64,000 nucleotides of DNA from Mucilaginibacter gracilis (GCF_003633615.1 NZ_RBKU01000001.1:1984001-2048000); one strand, 5' to 3'; numbered from the stretch's first letter, positions 17,648-26,966 are shown. Notes: generated from the letters alone by a model not told the origin. Numbers and translations are program-made.

Positions 17648-20467
17648 ATGCCCAAAGACACCTCCATTAAATCAGTACTGATTATCGGTTCAGGCCCAAT
17701 TATTATTGGCCAGGCCTGCGAATTTGATTATGCCGGCTCACAAGCTGCCTTATCTTTAAAAGACGAAGGCATCTCGGTATCCATCATCAATAGTAACCCC
17801 GCAACCATCATGACGGATAAGGTTATTGCCGACCATGTATACCTGTTGCCGCTTGAGCCTGAAAGTATTGAGAAAATTTTACAGGAACAACAAATTGATG
17901 CCGTATTACCTACCATGGGCGGCCAAACAGCCCTTAACCTTTGTATTGCCGTAGCCGAACGGGGCATTTGGGAAAAATACGGTGTTAAAATTATAGGTGT
18001 TGATTTAGCTGCAATTGAAAAAACCGAAAACCGCGAGGCTTTTCGCCAGTTAATGGTTGATATTGGTGTAGGTGTAGCCACATCAAAAATAGCCAATTCG
18101 TTTTTAGAAGGTAAAGAAGCGGCGCAGCAAATAGGCTATCCGCTGGTTATCCGCCCAAGCTACACGCTTGGTGGTAAAGGCGCGGGTTTTGTGCATAAAA
18201 AAGAAGATTTTGATGCTGCCCTAAGCCGTGGCTTACAGGCATCGCCAACGCACGAGGTATTGGTGGAGCAAGCCGTTTTAGGCTGGAAAGAGTTTGAGCT
18301 TGAGCTGCTGCGCGATAGTAATGATAACGTAATTATTATTTGCTCGATAGAGAATTTTGACCCGATGGGTATCCACACCGGCGACTCGATAACCGTGGCC
18401 CCGGCCATGACCCTGAGCGACCGTTGTTACCAGGACATGCGTAACCAGGCCATTAAAATGATGCGCGCCATTGGTAATTTTGCAGGCGGCTGTAATGTGC
18501 AGTTCTCGGTTAACCCCGCTAACGACGAAATTATTGCTATCGAAATTAACCCGCGTGTTTCGCGCTCGTCGGCACTGGCATCTAAGGCAACAGGTTACCC
18601 TATTGCTAAAATTGCTGCCAAACTGGCCATTGGCTACAACCTTGACGAGATAGAGAACCAGATAACTAAAACAACATCGGCTTATTTTGAGCCTACGCTT
18701 GATTATGTTATCGTTAAAATACCCCGCTGGAACTTTGATAAATTTAAGGGCGCTAACCGCGAGCTTGGCTTACAAATGAAATCGGTAGGCGAAGTAATGG
18801 GTATTGGCCGCAGCTTTATTGAGGCTTTGCAGAAAGCTTGCCAAAGTTTAGAAATTGGCCGCGCCGGTATTGGTGCCGATGGCAAACAAAGCCGCAACCT
18901 GGACGAAATTATGCTGAGCTTGGAAAAACCAAGCTGGGACAGGTTATTCCACATTTATGATGCTTTGAGTTTAGGCGTGCCTTTAGAATCTATCCGCAAA
19001 GCTACCAAAATAGATAAGTGGTTTTTAATACAGATACAGGAGCTGGTAAGTTTAGAAACCGAACTACGCCGCTATTCGCTAAACAACATCCCTACCGATT
19101 TTTTATTCACCCTAAAGCAAAAAGGCTTTAGCGATATACAAATAGCAACCATTTTAGGTTACAACGTAACCGAAGAAGACGTTTACCAGCGCCGCCAGGC
19201 CTTAGGTATAAAACGCGTTTACAAAATGGTTGATACCTGCGCTGCCGAATTTGAAGCTAAAACGCCATATTTTTACTCAACCTACGAGGGCGAAAACGAA
19301 TCGATAGTATCTGACAAGAAAAAAGTAATTGTTTTAGGCTCGGGGCCCAACCGCATTGGCCAAGGTATTGAGTTTGATTACAGTTGCGTGCATGGTTTGC
19401 TTGCCGCAAAAGAAACCGGCTTTGAAGCCATTATGGTTAACTGCAACCCCGAAACGGTATCAACCGATTTTAATATGGCCGATAAGCTATACTTTGAGCC
19501 GGTGTTTTGGGAGCATGTGCGCGAAATTATAGAACTGGAAAAACCAGTTGGCGTAATAGTGCAATTGGGCGGCCAAACCGCTTTAAAAATGGCCGAAAAG
19601 CTGCATGAGCACGGTATACCAATTATTGGTACATCTTACGATAACATGGATATTGCCGAAGACCGTGGCCGGTTTAGCGATATGCTGAAAGACCTGGGCA
19701 TTCCGTACCCTAAATATGGTGTTGCCGAAAGCGCCGAAGAAGCTATTGAGGTTGCCCACAAAGTAGGTTACCCGGTATTGGTGCGCCCAAGCTACGTGTT
19801 AGGCGGCCAGGGTATGAGCATTGTTATTAATGATGAGGACCTGGAAAAAGCAGTAGTTAATTTGCTGAAAAACCTTCCGGGAAACCGCGTGCTGATAGAT
19901 CACTTTTTAGACCGCGCCGAAGAAGCCGAAAGCGATTCGATAAGCGATGGCGAAGATGTGCATATTATTGGTATGATGGAGCATATTGAGCCTGCGGGTA
20001 TCCACTCCGGAGATTCTAACGCCGTATTGCCTCCGTTTAACCTGTCTGCCGATGTGCTTAAACAGATGGAAGACCATACTGTAAAAATAGCCAAGGCATT
20101 AAACGTGCGTGGTTTATTAAACATTCAGTTTGCTGTAAAAAACGAAATGGTTTATGTGATAGAGGCCAATCCGCGTGCATCGCGCACGGTGCCGTTTATC
20201 GCCAAGGCTTATGATGTGCCTTACATTAACATTGCTGCCAAAGTAATGCTGGGTGTAAACAAACTTAAAGACTTTACCATTGAGCGTAAACTAAAAGGTT
20301 ACGCCATAAAAGAGCCTGTATTCTCGTTCGATAAATTTCCGGAAGTAGCAAAAGAGCTTGGCCCCGAAATGAAATCAACCGGAGAAGCCATCCGCTTTAT
20401 ACCCGATTTGAGCGACCCTTACTTTAGGCATTTGTACAGCATCAAATCGATGTTTTTAAGTAAATAG
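17648..20467 (+). CDS. carB: Carbamoyl-phosphate synthase large subunit (short form)
   Basis: Makes carbamoyl phosphate for pyrimidine and arginine synthesis using ammonia delivered by CarA, which is not in this window. Two homologous ATP-grasp halves are clear: first GSGPIIIGQACEFDYAGSQA and EINPRVSRSSALASKATG, second LGSGPNRIGQGIEFDYS and EANPRASRTVPFIAKAYDVP. At 939 aa it lacks about 130 residues compared with E. coli CarB. The sequence ends just after the second synthetase half, so the C-terminal allosteric (MGS-like) domain is missing. It is a clean end with a terminator, not a local break. Confidence 0.96.
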   Translation: MPKDTSIKSVLIIGSGPIIIGQACEFDYAGSQAALSLKDEGISVSIINSNPATIMTDKVIADHVYLLPLEPESIEKILQEQQIDAVLPTMGGQTALNLCIAVAERGIWEKYGVKIIGVDLAAIEKTENREAFRQLMVDIGVGVATSKIANSFLEGKEAAQQIGYPLVIRPSYTLGGKGAGFVHKKEDFDAALSRGLQASPTHEVLVEQAVLGWKEFELELLRDSNDNVIIICSIENFDPMGIHTGDSITVAPAMTLSDRCYQDMRNQAIKMMRAIGNFAGGCNVQFSVNPANDEIIAIEINPRVSRSSALASKATGYPIAKIAAKLAIGYNLDEIENQITKTTSAYFEPTLDYVIVKIPRWNFDKFKGANRELGLQMKSVGEVMGIGRSFIEALQKACQSLEIGRAGIGADGKQSRNLDEIMLSLEKPSWDRLFHIYDALSLGVPLESIRKATKIDKWFLIQIQELVSLETELRRYSLNNIPTDFLFTLKQKGFSDIQIATILGYNVTEEDVYQRRQALGIKRVYKMVDTCAAEFEAKTPYFYSTYEGENESIVSDKKKVIVLGSGPNRIGQGIEFDYSCVHGLLAAKETGFEAIMVNCNPETVSTDFNMADKLYFEPVFWEHVREIIELEKPVGVIVQLGGQTALKMAEKLHEHGIPIIGTSYDNMDIAEDRGRFSDMLKDLGIPYPKYGVAESAEEAIEVAHKVGYPVLVRPSYVLGGQGMSIVINDEDLEKAVVNLLKNLPGNRVLIDHFLDRAEEAESDSISDGEDVHIIGMMEHIEPAGIHSGDSNAVLPPFNLSADVLKQMEDHTVKIAKALNVRGLLNIQFAVKNEMVYVIEANPRASRTVPFIAKAYDVPYINIAAKVMLGVNKLKDFTIERKLKGYAIKEPVFSFDKFPEVAKELGPEMKSTGEAIRFIPDLSDPYFRHLYSIKSMFLSK

Positions 20468-20486
20468 ATAATTTTTGATTAAAGAT

Positions 20487-20523
20487 AAAGGAGCAAAGAA
20501 TAAAGATTTTTTGCTCCTTTTTT
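20487..20523 (+). terminator. Terminator after carB
   Basis: Arms AAAGGAGCAAA (20487-20497) and TTTGCTCCTTT (20510-20520) followed by more T. Confidence 0.8.
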
Positions 20524-20575
20524 GTTGGTTAAAATCTTTAATTCTGTTTTTAATATTTTGTTCTGATATTTGAAT

Positions 20576-20764
20576 ATGAGCGCCGAAGAAATTAAAACAG
20601 AAATACTACAGGCAATTGATAATGTACCCGAAGGTGCTTTGTTGGATGTTTTAAACTATTTAAAACAGCTTCAAAATCAATCGCCCGACGACATAAGGCT
20701 AACCACCAATTTAAGAAAGATCCTTTTAGAAGACAGGGGATTGCTTGAAAAATTAGCGCAATGA
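20576..20764 (+). CDS. Antitoxin partner of Doc-type toxin
   Basis: 62-aa, mostly helical, acidic protein (MSAEEIKTEILQAIDNVP start at ATG 20576; TTG at 20570 is less likely). Its stop TGA overlaps the ATG of the Doc toxin gene (ATGA at 20761), the usual coupling of a type II antitoxin with its toxin. No ribbon-helix-helix or AbrB motif is obvious, so the DNA-binding fold is not assigned. A near-consensus -7 box (GATATTTG, 20565-20572) ends 3 nt before the ATG. Confidence 0.75.
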   Translation: MSAEEIKTEILQAIDNVPEGALLDVLNYLKQLQNQSPDDIRLTTNLRKILLEDRGLLEKLAQ

Positions 20765-21141
20765 TTGGCTTAAACGAAGTAAAAAATATTCATGAGATAT
20801 TAATACAACAGTTTGGCGGTGGTAATGGTATTCGTGATATTAACTTATTGCAGTCTGCCCTTGCTCGCCCATTTGCTACATTTGTTGAAACCGATTTATA
20901 TCCAACCACAATAGACAAGGCATCAGCGATATTGGAAAGCATTTTGATTAATCATCCTTTTATTGATGGTAATAAACGTACTGGTTATGTGTTGATGAGA
21001 TTAATATTGCTTGAAGCTGGCTTGGATATTATAGCTGATGAACACGAAAAATATGCAATGGTTATTGCCGTAAGCAAAGGTGACTATCGTTTTGATGAAA
21101 TTAAAAAGTGGCTTACAAAACATGTAAAACAACATCCCTAA
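20761..21141 (+). CDS. doc: Doc/Fic-family toxin (death on curing)
   Basis: 126-aa Fic-fold protein with the catalytic loop HPFIDGNKRTG (about residues 60-70). The NKR form of the loop is that of Doc, which phosphorylates EF-Tu, rather than the GNGR of AMP-transferring Fic proteins. The N-terminal block LIQQFGGGNGIRDINLLQSA is also Doc-like. It forms a translationally coupled pair with the 62-aa gene before it. Placed between carB and a convergent DUF4920 gene (7-nt gap), it looks like a small accessory insertion. Confidence 0.9.
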   Translation: MIGLNEVKNIHEILIQQFGGGNGIRDINLLQSALARPFATFVETDLYPTTIDKASAILESILINHPFIDGNKRTGYVLMRLILLEAGLDIIADEHEKYAMVIAVSKGDYRFDEIKKWLTKHVKQHP

Positions 21142-21148
21142 AGTACCG

Positions 21149-21604
21149 TTAACCCTGTAGCTTCAAAAGATAGCCTTTGTTTGGGTTAGTTTTTACCTGG
21201 TGCTGCTTTTTGCCGCTAACTGTATCGCCGGCGTAGTGTTGCATATCGTCGGCAATAAATTGTTTTTGTGCCGTGCCTTCTATTATTATTTGGCGGCCTT
21301 TTAGGTTTACGGGTATATTGATGCCGTAGTTTTTAAAATGCACTTTAATAATTTTGCCTGCCCCGGCATCTAAATCAAACCAGCCGCCCTTGCTATGCTC
21401 AACTTTTAAAACCTTGCCCGTGAGCATTGTTGATATGCGGGTTTTATTACCCATAAAGGCTTCTATTTTGGTGGCAGGCATGTGTTGGGTAGTATCAACC
21501 CGTTTGCCAAATGTGCTGCCGTGCGGCAGGGGCACTGTTTTTTGCGCCCATAAACCACCGGGTATACAAAATAAAACAAAAAATATGGCGTTCAAGTTTC
21601 TCAT
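21149..21604 (-). CDS. DUF4920 family secreted protein
   Basis: 151 aa with a signal peptide (IFFVLFCIPGGLWAQ) and an OB-like DUF4920 domain: GSTFGKRVDTTQ, MLTGKVLKVEHSKGGWFDLD, VHFKNYGINIPVNLKGR. Family members lie in the periplasm, and many carry a CGxCW-type motif at the GGW position; here the cysteines are replaced (SKGGWF). The function is unknown. Convergent with the Doc gene. Confidence 0.8.
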   Translation of the reverse strand: MRNLNAIFFVLFCIPGGLWAQKTVPLPHGSTFGKRVDTTQHMPATKIEAFMGNKTRISTMLTGKVLKVEHSKGGWFDLDAGAGKIIKVHFKNYGINIPVNLKGRQIIIEGTAQKQFIADDMQHYAGDTVSGKKQHQVKTNPNKGYLLKLQG

Positions 21605-21655
21605 GTTATATACAATAACAATTATTTAAAGTAATAGGTTTTAGTTAAAAAGGGT

Positions 21656-21663
21656 TAAATTTG
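21656..21663 (+). promoter_or_regulatory. -7 promoter element of the NHL lipoprotein gene
   Basis: TAAATTTG, an exact TAnnTTTG match, 46 nt before the ATG at 21710. Confidence 0.45.
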
Positions 21664-21709
21664 CCCCTCATTCATTTGATTTTCATTTTTTTGTACGACT
21701 TTTAAAGCC

Positions 21710-23092
21710 ATGAAACAACATTTTACCAAAATAGTATTTGCTTTTTTGTTTTCAGTTATCGTAATCAGCGCAGGCTGTAATAAATCTAACAGCGACGACA
21801 ATGGCGTGTTGGGCTCCGCGCTCACTTACAGCCCAATTGGCCCGCTAACGTCAACTACCGCTCAGTTTTATACCGTGGTAAGTGGTAACGGTAACGCTTC
21901 AATCACCGAAGTTGGGGTTTGCTATAGCACCACAAACCAAACACCAACCATATCCGATACAAAAAAAGCCAACTCGCTCGATAGCGTATCATACGTAAGC
22001 ATCCTTACCGGCTTAAAACCAAATACCACTTATTATTTAAGAGGCTATATTACCGATAATGGCGGTACCGGTTACGGTAACGTAATTACCTTTAAAACAC
22101 CTACCACAACTTATGCTACCACTGCAACAGTAAGTACGTTTGCAGGTTCTACATCGGCAACGGGTGGTTTGGTTAACGGTACAGGTACAGCAGCACAATT
22201 TAACAACCCGGTAGGTATTTGTACCGATGCCCAGGGTAATATGTACGTTGCCGATTCGTTTAACAGCGTTATCCGTAAAATTACTTCGGCAGGCGTGGTT
22301 ACTACCTTTGCCGGAACGGGTACATCCGGCTACCTTGACGGACCTGCCGCTACTGCACAGTTTTATTCGCCCAGAGGTGTTGCTGTTGATGCGCAAGGCA
22401 ATGTTTACGTTGCCGATTTGGGTAATAACATGATCCGTAAAATTACTGCGGCAGGCGTGGTTAGCACCTTAGCGGGGCGTTACACAGTAGGTTATGTAAA
22501 CGCAACCGGTACGGCAGCAGCTTTTCACTCGCCTACAGGTGTAGCGGTTGATGCGCAAGGTAATGTTTACGTGGCCGATAGAGATAACCATGTTATCCGC
22601 AAGGTTACTTCGGCAGGTGTTGTTACTACACTGGCCGGATATGGCTCTCCCGGACAACTGGACCAAACCGGTACCGCAGCTTATTTTAACACCCCTACCA
22701 GTTTATATATTGATGCTCAAGGCAATTTATACGTTACTGATTCTAATAATTATTCTATCCGTAAAGTGGTTACTTCTACTGGTGTAGTTACAACCGTGGT
22801 AGGTAACTATGTATTAAAAACGGGTGTGTTTGCACCATCTGGTGTGTGTATGGATACCAAAGGCGATTTCTTTATATCCGACCCTACTGGCCGTGTGTTT
22901 GAAATAACAGCAGCAAATGTTTTAATACAATTGGCCGGCAGCCTAAATGGTGTTGGTTTTACCGACGGTACCAATGCAAGCGTGTTGTTTAACAGCCCGC
23001 AAGGCGTAACAACGGATGCTGCAGGCAATGTTTACGTAACCGATATGTATAACAACGTAATACGCAAAATAGCAATTACTACTACGCCGTAA
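21710..23092 (+). CDS. NHL-repeat lipoprotein
   Basis: 460 aa. SPII signal with lipobox VISAGC (Cys23). Residues about 35-140 form a fibronectin-like/IPT-like domain (GLKPNTTYYLRGYITDNGG). From about 145 on there are five or six NHL beta-propeller repeats with recurring units such as GVAVDAQGNVYVAD, NMIRKITAAGVVSTLAG and DNHVIRKVTSAGVVTTLAG. These form an extracellular propeller, usually for protein or carbohydrate contact. Repeat units are highly similar at DNA level. Convergent with radA, 8 nt apart. Confidence 0.9.
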   Translation: MKQHFTKIVFAFLFSVIVISAGCNKSNSDDNGVLGSALTYSPIGPLTSTTAQFYTVVSGNGNASITEVGVCYSTTNQTPTISDTKKANSLDSVSYVSILTGLKPNTTYYLRGYITDNGGTGYGNVITFKTPTTTYATTATVSTFAGSTSATGGLVNGTGTAAQFNNPVGICTDAQGNMYVADSFNSVIRKITSAGVVTTFAGTGTSGYLDGPAATAQFYSPRGVAVDAQGNVYVADLGNNMIRKITAAGVVSTLAGRYTVGYVNATGTAAAFHSPTGVAVDAQGNVYVADRDNHVIRKVTSAGVVTTLAGYGSPGQLDQTGTAAYFNTPTSLYIDAQGNLYVTDSNNYSIRKVVTSTGVVTTVVGNYVLKTGVFAPSGVCMDTKGDFFISDPTGRVFEITAANVLIQLAGSLNGVGFTDGTNASVLFNSPQGVTTDAAGNVYVTDMYNNVIRKIAITTTP

Positions 23093-23100
23093 AACGCGCG

Positions 23101-24516
23101 TTATCCAAATAATAAATTAAAGGCTTCTTCTATACGGCCAACGGGTTTAACCTCGATGCTGTAACGGGAGAAGTCTATTTTTTTGCCCTTACCGCCCGTT
23201 GGCATATTATACTTAGATATAAAAATTTGTTCGAAACCCAGTTTCTGGGCTTCGGCAATTCGTTGCTCAATGCGGTTAACGGCCCGTATCTCTCCCGAGA
23301 GACCAAGCTCGGCAGCAAAGCAGGTTTTAAACGGAACCGGAATATCCTCGTGCGAGGATACGATGGCAGCCGCCAAACCGAGATCGATGGCCGGGTCTTC
23401 AACCCGGATGCCGCCTGTAATATTCAAAAAAACATCTTTAGCGCCAAGTTTAAAACCGCAACGCTTCTCTAACACGGCAAGCAGCATGTTCATTCGTTTG
23501 GTATCAAAGCCCGTGGCCGACCGCTGTGGCGTTCCGTATGGCGATATACTAACCAATGCTTGTGTTTCTATCAGCATCGGCCTCAAGCCCTCTAAAGTGG
23601 CCGAAATGGTGATGCCGCTTAAAGGCTCATCGCGCTGCGATAGCAAAATTTCCGACGGGTTTGAAACCTCGCGCAAGCCTTCGCCAAGCATCTCGTAAAT
23701 ACCCAGTTCGGAAGCCGAGCCAAACCTGTTTTTAATGGCGCGCAGTATGCGGTAAACATGGTGCCTATCGCCCTCAAACTGTAAAACGGTATCAACCATG
23801 TGCTCCAGTATTTTTGGCCCGGCTATCATACCATCTTTAGTGATGTGGCCTATCAAAAATACCGGCGTCGAGGTTTCTTTGGCAAAACGTAACAATTCGG
23901 CAGTACACTCGCGCACCTGCGAAACACTGCCCGGTGTAGATTCGATATGTGCCGAATGCAAGGTTTGGATAGAATCAACTATCACCAAATCGGGCTGTAA
24001 CTGCTCTATCTGTTTAAATATGTTTTGAGTTGATGTTTCGGTTAAGATATAGCAGCCCCCGCCCGATTTACCCGCGTTTGGTGCCAACCGCTCCGCCCGC
24101 ATTTTAATCTGCATCTCGCTTTCCTCGCCTGATATGTATAGCACCTTCAGCGCAGGCATATTCATGGCCAGTTGCAGCATCAGGGTTGATTTGCCTATGC
24201 CCGGTTCGCCGCCAATAAGCACCAATGAACCCGCAACAATGCCCCCGCCTAAAACACGGTTAAACTCCTTGTCGGGAGTTAACAGGCGGTGCTCTTCCTG
24301 GTAGACCACTTCCGAAACCAGCAGCGGCTTGTTTGACCGTTGCATAGATGTTGAAGCCGTAGTACTTGCCTTCCAGTTAGGAACCGCCGCATTTGGCTTC
24401 TCCATAATTTCTTCAACAAAAGTATTCCACTGGTTGCAACTCGGGCATTTACCCAACCACTTGGCCGACTCATAGCCACAGCTTTGACAGAAATAGGAAG
24501 TACGGACTTTAGCCAT
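23101..24516 (-). CDS. radA: DNA repair protein RadA
   Basis: RecA-paralogue helicase that drives branch migration during recombination. 471 aa with all four parts: N-terminal zinc finger (CQSC and CPSC), Walker A GEPGIGKST near 103-111, the RadA-specific KNRFG at 262-266, and a C-terminal Lon-protease-like domain without the protease dyad function. ATG start at 24516. Confidence 0.97.
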   Translation of the reverse strand: MAKVRTSYFCQSCGYESAKWLGKCPSCNQWNTFVEEIMEKPNAAVPNWKASTTASTSMQRSNKPLLVSEVVYQEEHRLLTPDKEFNRVLGGGIVAGSLVLIGGEPGIGKSTLMLQLAMNMPALKVLYISGEESEMQIKMRAERLAPNAGKSGGGCYILTETSTQNIFKQIEQLQPDLVIVDSIQTLHSAHIESTPGSVSQVRECTAELLRFAKETSTPVFLIGHITKDGMIAGPKILEHMVDTVLQFEGDRHHVYRILRAIKNRFGSASELGIYEMLGEGLREVSNPSEILLSQRDEPLSGITISATLEGLRPMLIETQALVSISPYGTPQRSATGFDTKRMNMLLAVLEKRCGFKLGAKDVFLNITGGIRVEDPAIDLGLAAAIVSSHEDIPVPFKTCFAAELGLSGEIRAVNRIEQRIAEAQKLGFEQIFISKYNMPTGGKGKKIDFSRYSIEVKPVGRIEEAFNLLFG

Positions 24517-24520
24517 TATT

Positions 24521-24556
24521 TTGGATGTGCAAATATGCGGATGTGCAAATGTGGGG
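24521..24556. repeat. GATGTGCAAATG repeat, left copy
   Basis: TTGGATGTGC and GGATGTGCAAATG units directly upstream of radA. A related unit in inverse orientation lies at 25155-25210, so the pair flanks the small lipoprotein gene between them. Confidence 0.6.
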
Positions 24557-24590
24557 ATTATAATTAAAAAATGCTAAAAATATTAGGATT

Positions 24591-25112
24591 TTATAATTTG
24601 ATGGGAGGCGGAAATTTTATATTTTTAATATTAGGTAATAAGGGAGTATTTTGAAACGTAGTTTCAAAATTTATAGGCTTTGATATGATATTTAAATTGA
24701 CCCTTTTATTGCTATTATTGATCCAGGCAGCAAAGTGGGACAACGAATCGGTAACTATAAAACTGCTTCTTACAAATCTTTTTCTATTCCCATGCCAATA
24801 TGTTATCAATTCATAGTAATGTACATCCACTACACTTTGCTTATCTTCTGATCGTGCGTTATTAAGATCGATCTTTGCTAATTTTCTATTTAATGTATCC
24901 CAAAATTCAGAGCTAACCTTTCCGATATAATAATGGCGATCTTGCTGTTTTCCGCCATAGTATTGGTAAGTTAATGTACTATCTATACTAACGGCTGCTC
25001 CCCAATCCTGCCATGCACCACTTCTGGCAAATTCAATTTTAGTAATTTCATTACGCGAATGTGAGCAGGACAATATCACTGTGATAGAAAGGAGTGTTAA
25101 TAAATATCTCAT
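24591..25112 (-). CDS. Small hypothetical lipoprotein
   Basis: 173 aa with an SPII signal (LLTLLSITVILSC, Cys16). The mature part has no recognised domain; it contains a conserved-looking beta/alpha segment (YYGGKQQDRHYYIGKV, FWDTLNRKLAKID). It sits alone between radA and rng and is flanked on both sides by copies of one repeat in inverted orientation, so it may be a gained cassette. Confidence 0.7.
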   Translation of the reverse strand: MRYLLTLLSITVILSCSHSRNEITKIEFARSGAWQDWGAAVSIDSTLTYQYYGGKQQDRHYYIGKVSSEFWDTLNRKLAKIDLNNARSEDKQSVVDVHYYELITYWHGNRKRFVRSSFIVTDSLSHFAAWINNSNKRVNLNIISKPINFETTFQNTPLLPNIKNIKFPPPIKL

Positions 25113-25154
25113 AGGTTAAAATATCTTACAAGATACAACGTGTTAAAACAAAAA

Positions 25155-25210
25155 ATGTGCAAATGCCTTTTAAAACATTTGCACATCTGCACATCCAAAA
25201 ATATGCACAT
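25155..25210. repeat. GATGTGCAAATG repeat, right copy with hairpin
   Basis: Perfect 11-bp arms ATGTGCAAATG (25155-25165) and CATTTGCACAT (25176-25186), followed by CTGCACATCC and ATATGCACAT. It ends 2 nt before the rng stop codon and is the inverse of the copy at 24521-24556. It could also act as terminator for rng. Confidence 0.65.
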
Positions 25211-25212
25211 TG

Positions 25213-26763
25213 TCAGAGTTTAATCTCTTCGCCTTTTGACGATAGGAAATGGAACTCGGTAATTTGGTAAGCCGGATTACTAATTACTTTTATCCATTGG
25301 TTATATTTAAAGTACCATTTCATTTGGCGATTAAATATTCCCTTTTTAATGTAGGCCTCAATGTACGGGTGTACACAAAGGGTAATGTTTTTTTCGTTTT
25401 GCTCGGTGAGGATAAAGTTGAAATTGTTTTCAATATCATCAAGCAGCAAAATAGTTGGGCGAATGGTGCCGGTACCGTTGCAGGTAGGGCAAACTTCGCT
25501 GGTAACAATGTTCATCTCTGGGCGAACGCGCTGGCGGGTAATTTGTACCAGTCCAAATTTACTTGGCGGTAAAATAGTATGCTTGGCACGGTCGAGGGCC
25601 ATTTCGTCTTTCAGGTAGTCAAACAAATCCTTGCGGTTGTTTGGTTTATGCATGTCAATAAAGTCGATAACCACAATACCACCCATATCGCGCAGGCGCA
25701 ACTGGCGGGCAATTTCTTTTGCAGCTTCTTTATTTACCTGGAATGCATTTGTTTCCTGGTTTTCTTTATTAGCTGTGCGGTTACCGCTGTTCACATCAAT
25801 AACGTGCAAAGCCTCGGTGTGCTCAATAACCAGGTAGGCACCGCCTGCAAGGTTTACCGTTTTACCAAATGCGCCTTTAATTTGCTTATCAATACCAAAA
25901 TGCTCAAAAATGGGCTCCTTGTGCTTGTGCATTTTAACGATGCTTTGTAAATCGGGCGATATTTGATGTACGTAGGTGCGTATCTCTTCAAATATACTGC
26001 TATCGTTAACGTGGATGCTTTGAAAATCGGGGTTAAGCAAATCGCGCAGTATGGTTGATGTACGGTCTATCTCGCCCAAAATCTTTTTAGCAGGCTCGGT
26101 TGATGGCAGGCGGGTAATAAAAGCTTCCCACTTGGATATTAAATCGAGCAAATCCTGTTGTAATTCGGCAACACCTTTTCCTTCGGATACGGTACGGATG
26201 ATAACACCAAAATTTGGCGGCTTAATGCTTTCAATAATCTTTCGCAAGCGGTTACGTTCGGTATTACTTTTGATCTTTTTCGAAATTGAAATCGTTTCGG
26301 AAAAAGGCACCAAAATTGCATACCTCCCGGCGATGGAAAGATCAGAACTTAAGCGGGGGCCCTTGGTTGAGATGGGCTCTTTGGCTATTTGTACAGGTAT
26401 AAGTTGGTTTTTGGTTAAAACATCGGATATTTTACCACCCTTGTTTATCTCTTCTTCCAGCTTAAAATTGTCCAATAGCTTTGATTGGTAGCTTCCGCCA
26501 CGCACCTGTTTGGCCAGCTTTAATAAGCTTAGTACTTGCGGCCCGAGGTCAAGATAATGCAAAAAAGCATCCTTCTCATAGCCAACATCAACAAAAGCCG
26601 CATTTAAACCGGGCATAATCTTTTTGATTTTACCGAGATAAATGTCGCCAACAGCATAATTATTGCTGATTTGCTCTTTATGAAGTTCTACAAGTTGTTT
26701 ATCCTGTAATAAGGCAATAGTTGCCCCACCGGGGGTCGCATCGATAATTAATTCTTTTATCAA
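25213..26763 (-). CDS. rng: Ribonuclease E/G family endoribonuclease
   Basis: 516 aa, RNase G size, for rRNA 5'-end processing and mRNA decay. An S1-like RNA-binding part lies at about 35-130 (YLGKIKKIMPGLNAAFVDVG). The catalytic core has the two metal-binding aspartate segments VIDVNSGNRT and VVIDFIDM, then the zinc-link motif CPTCNGTG. The start is TTG at 26763 (MIKELIID); no ATG fits. Last gene of the HU-TPR-mS38-like-rng string on the minus strand, though a hairpin at 26829-26855 precedes it. Confidence 0.95.
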   Translation of the reverse strand: MIKELIIDATPGGATIALLQDKQLVELHKEQISNNYAVGDIYLGKIKKIMPGLNAAFVDVGYEKDAFLHYLDLGPQVLSLLKLAKQVRGGSYQSKLLDNFKLEEEINKGGKISDVLTKNQLIPVQIAKEPISTKGPRLSSDLSIAGRYAILVPFSETISISKKIKSNTERNRLRKIIESIKPPNFGVIIRTVSEGKGVAELQQDLLDLISKWEAFITRLPSTEPAKKILGEIDRTSTILRDLLNPDFQSIHVNDSSIFEEIRTYVHQISPDLQSIVKMHKHKEPIFEHFGIDKQIKGAFGKTVNLAGGAYLVIEHTEALHVIDVNSGNRTANKENQETNAFQVNKEAAKEIARQLRLRDMGGIVVIDFIDMHKPNNRKDLFDYLKDEMALDRAKHTILPPSKFGLVQITRQRVRPEMNIVTSEVCPTCNGTGTIRPTILLLDDIENNFNFILTEQNEKNITLCVHPYIEAYIKKGIFNRQMKWYFKYNQWIKVISNPAYQITEFHFLSSKGEEIKL

Positions 26764-26828
26764 TGGCTACTCCATTTCTTTTAACGTCATAAGGCCGTAA
26801 TTAATAACATGAAGGTATAAACAATAAT

Positions 26829-26855
26829 AGAACGCCCGCGCATTGCGGGCGTTCT
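26829..26855. terminator. Strong GC-rich hairpin upstream of rng
   Basis: Perfect arms AGAACGCCCGC (26829-26839) and GCGGGCGTTCT (26845-26855). It lies between the 29-aa ribosomal-type gene and rng on the minus strand, with only a partial T run, so it may terminate or attenuate readthrough. Confidence 0.65.
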
Positions 26856-26871
26856 GTAAAATAAGGTATTT

Positions 26872-26960
26872 TAGTCCTTAGTCTTGAGTTTTCAGTCCTT
26901 AGTCTGAAATTTTTTATTCTTTTCAAACTCACGACTAAAGACTCAAGACTTTCGACTAAA
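26872..26960. repeat. AGTCTTGAGT-type inverted repeat
   Basis: TAGTCCTTAGTCTTGAGT on the left is mirrored by the ACTCAAGACTTTCGACTA segment on the right. Degenerate AGTC-rich units of this sort are frequent between genes in this phylum; weaker relatives are at about 17597-17640 and 52085-52140. Confidence 0.55.
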
Positions 26961-26966
26961 AAAAGC

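Noticed and set aside
21710..23092. CRISPR-like or tandem DNA repeats
   Set aside because: The repeated DNA encodes the NHL propeller blades in frame; protein repeats explain it. The same applies to the SGSGD repeats at 52213-52914.
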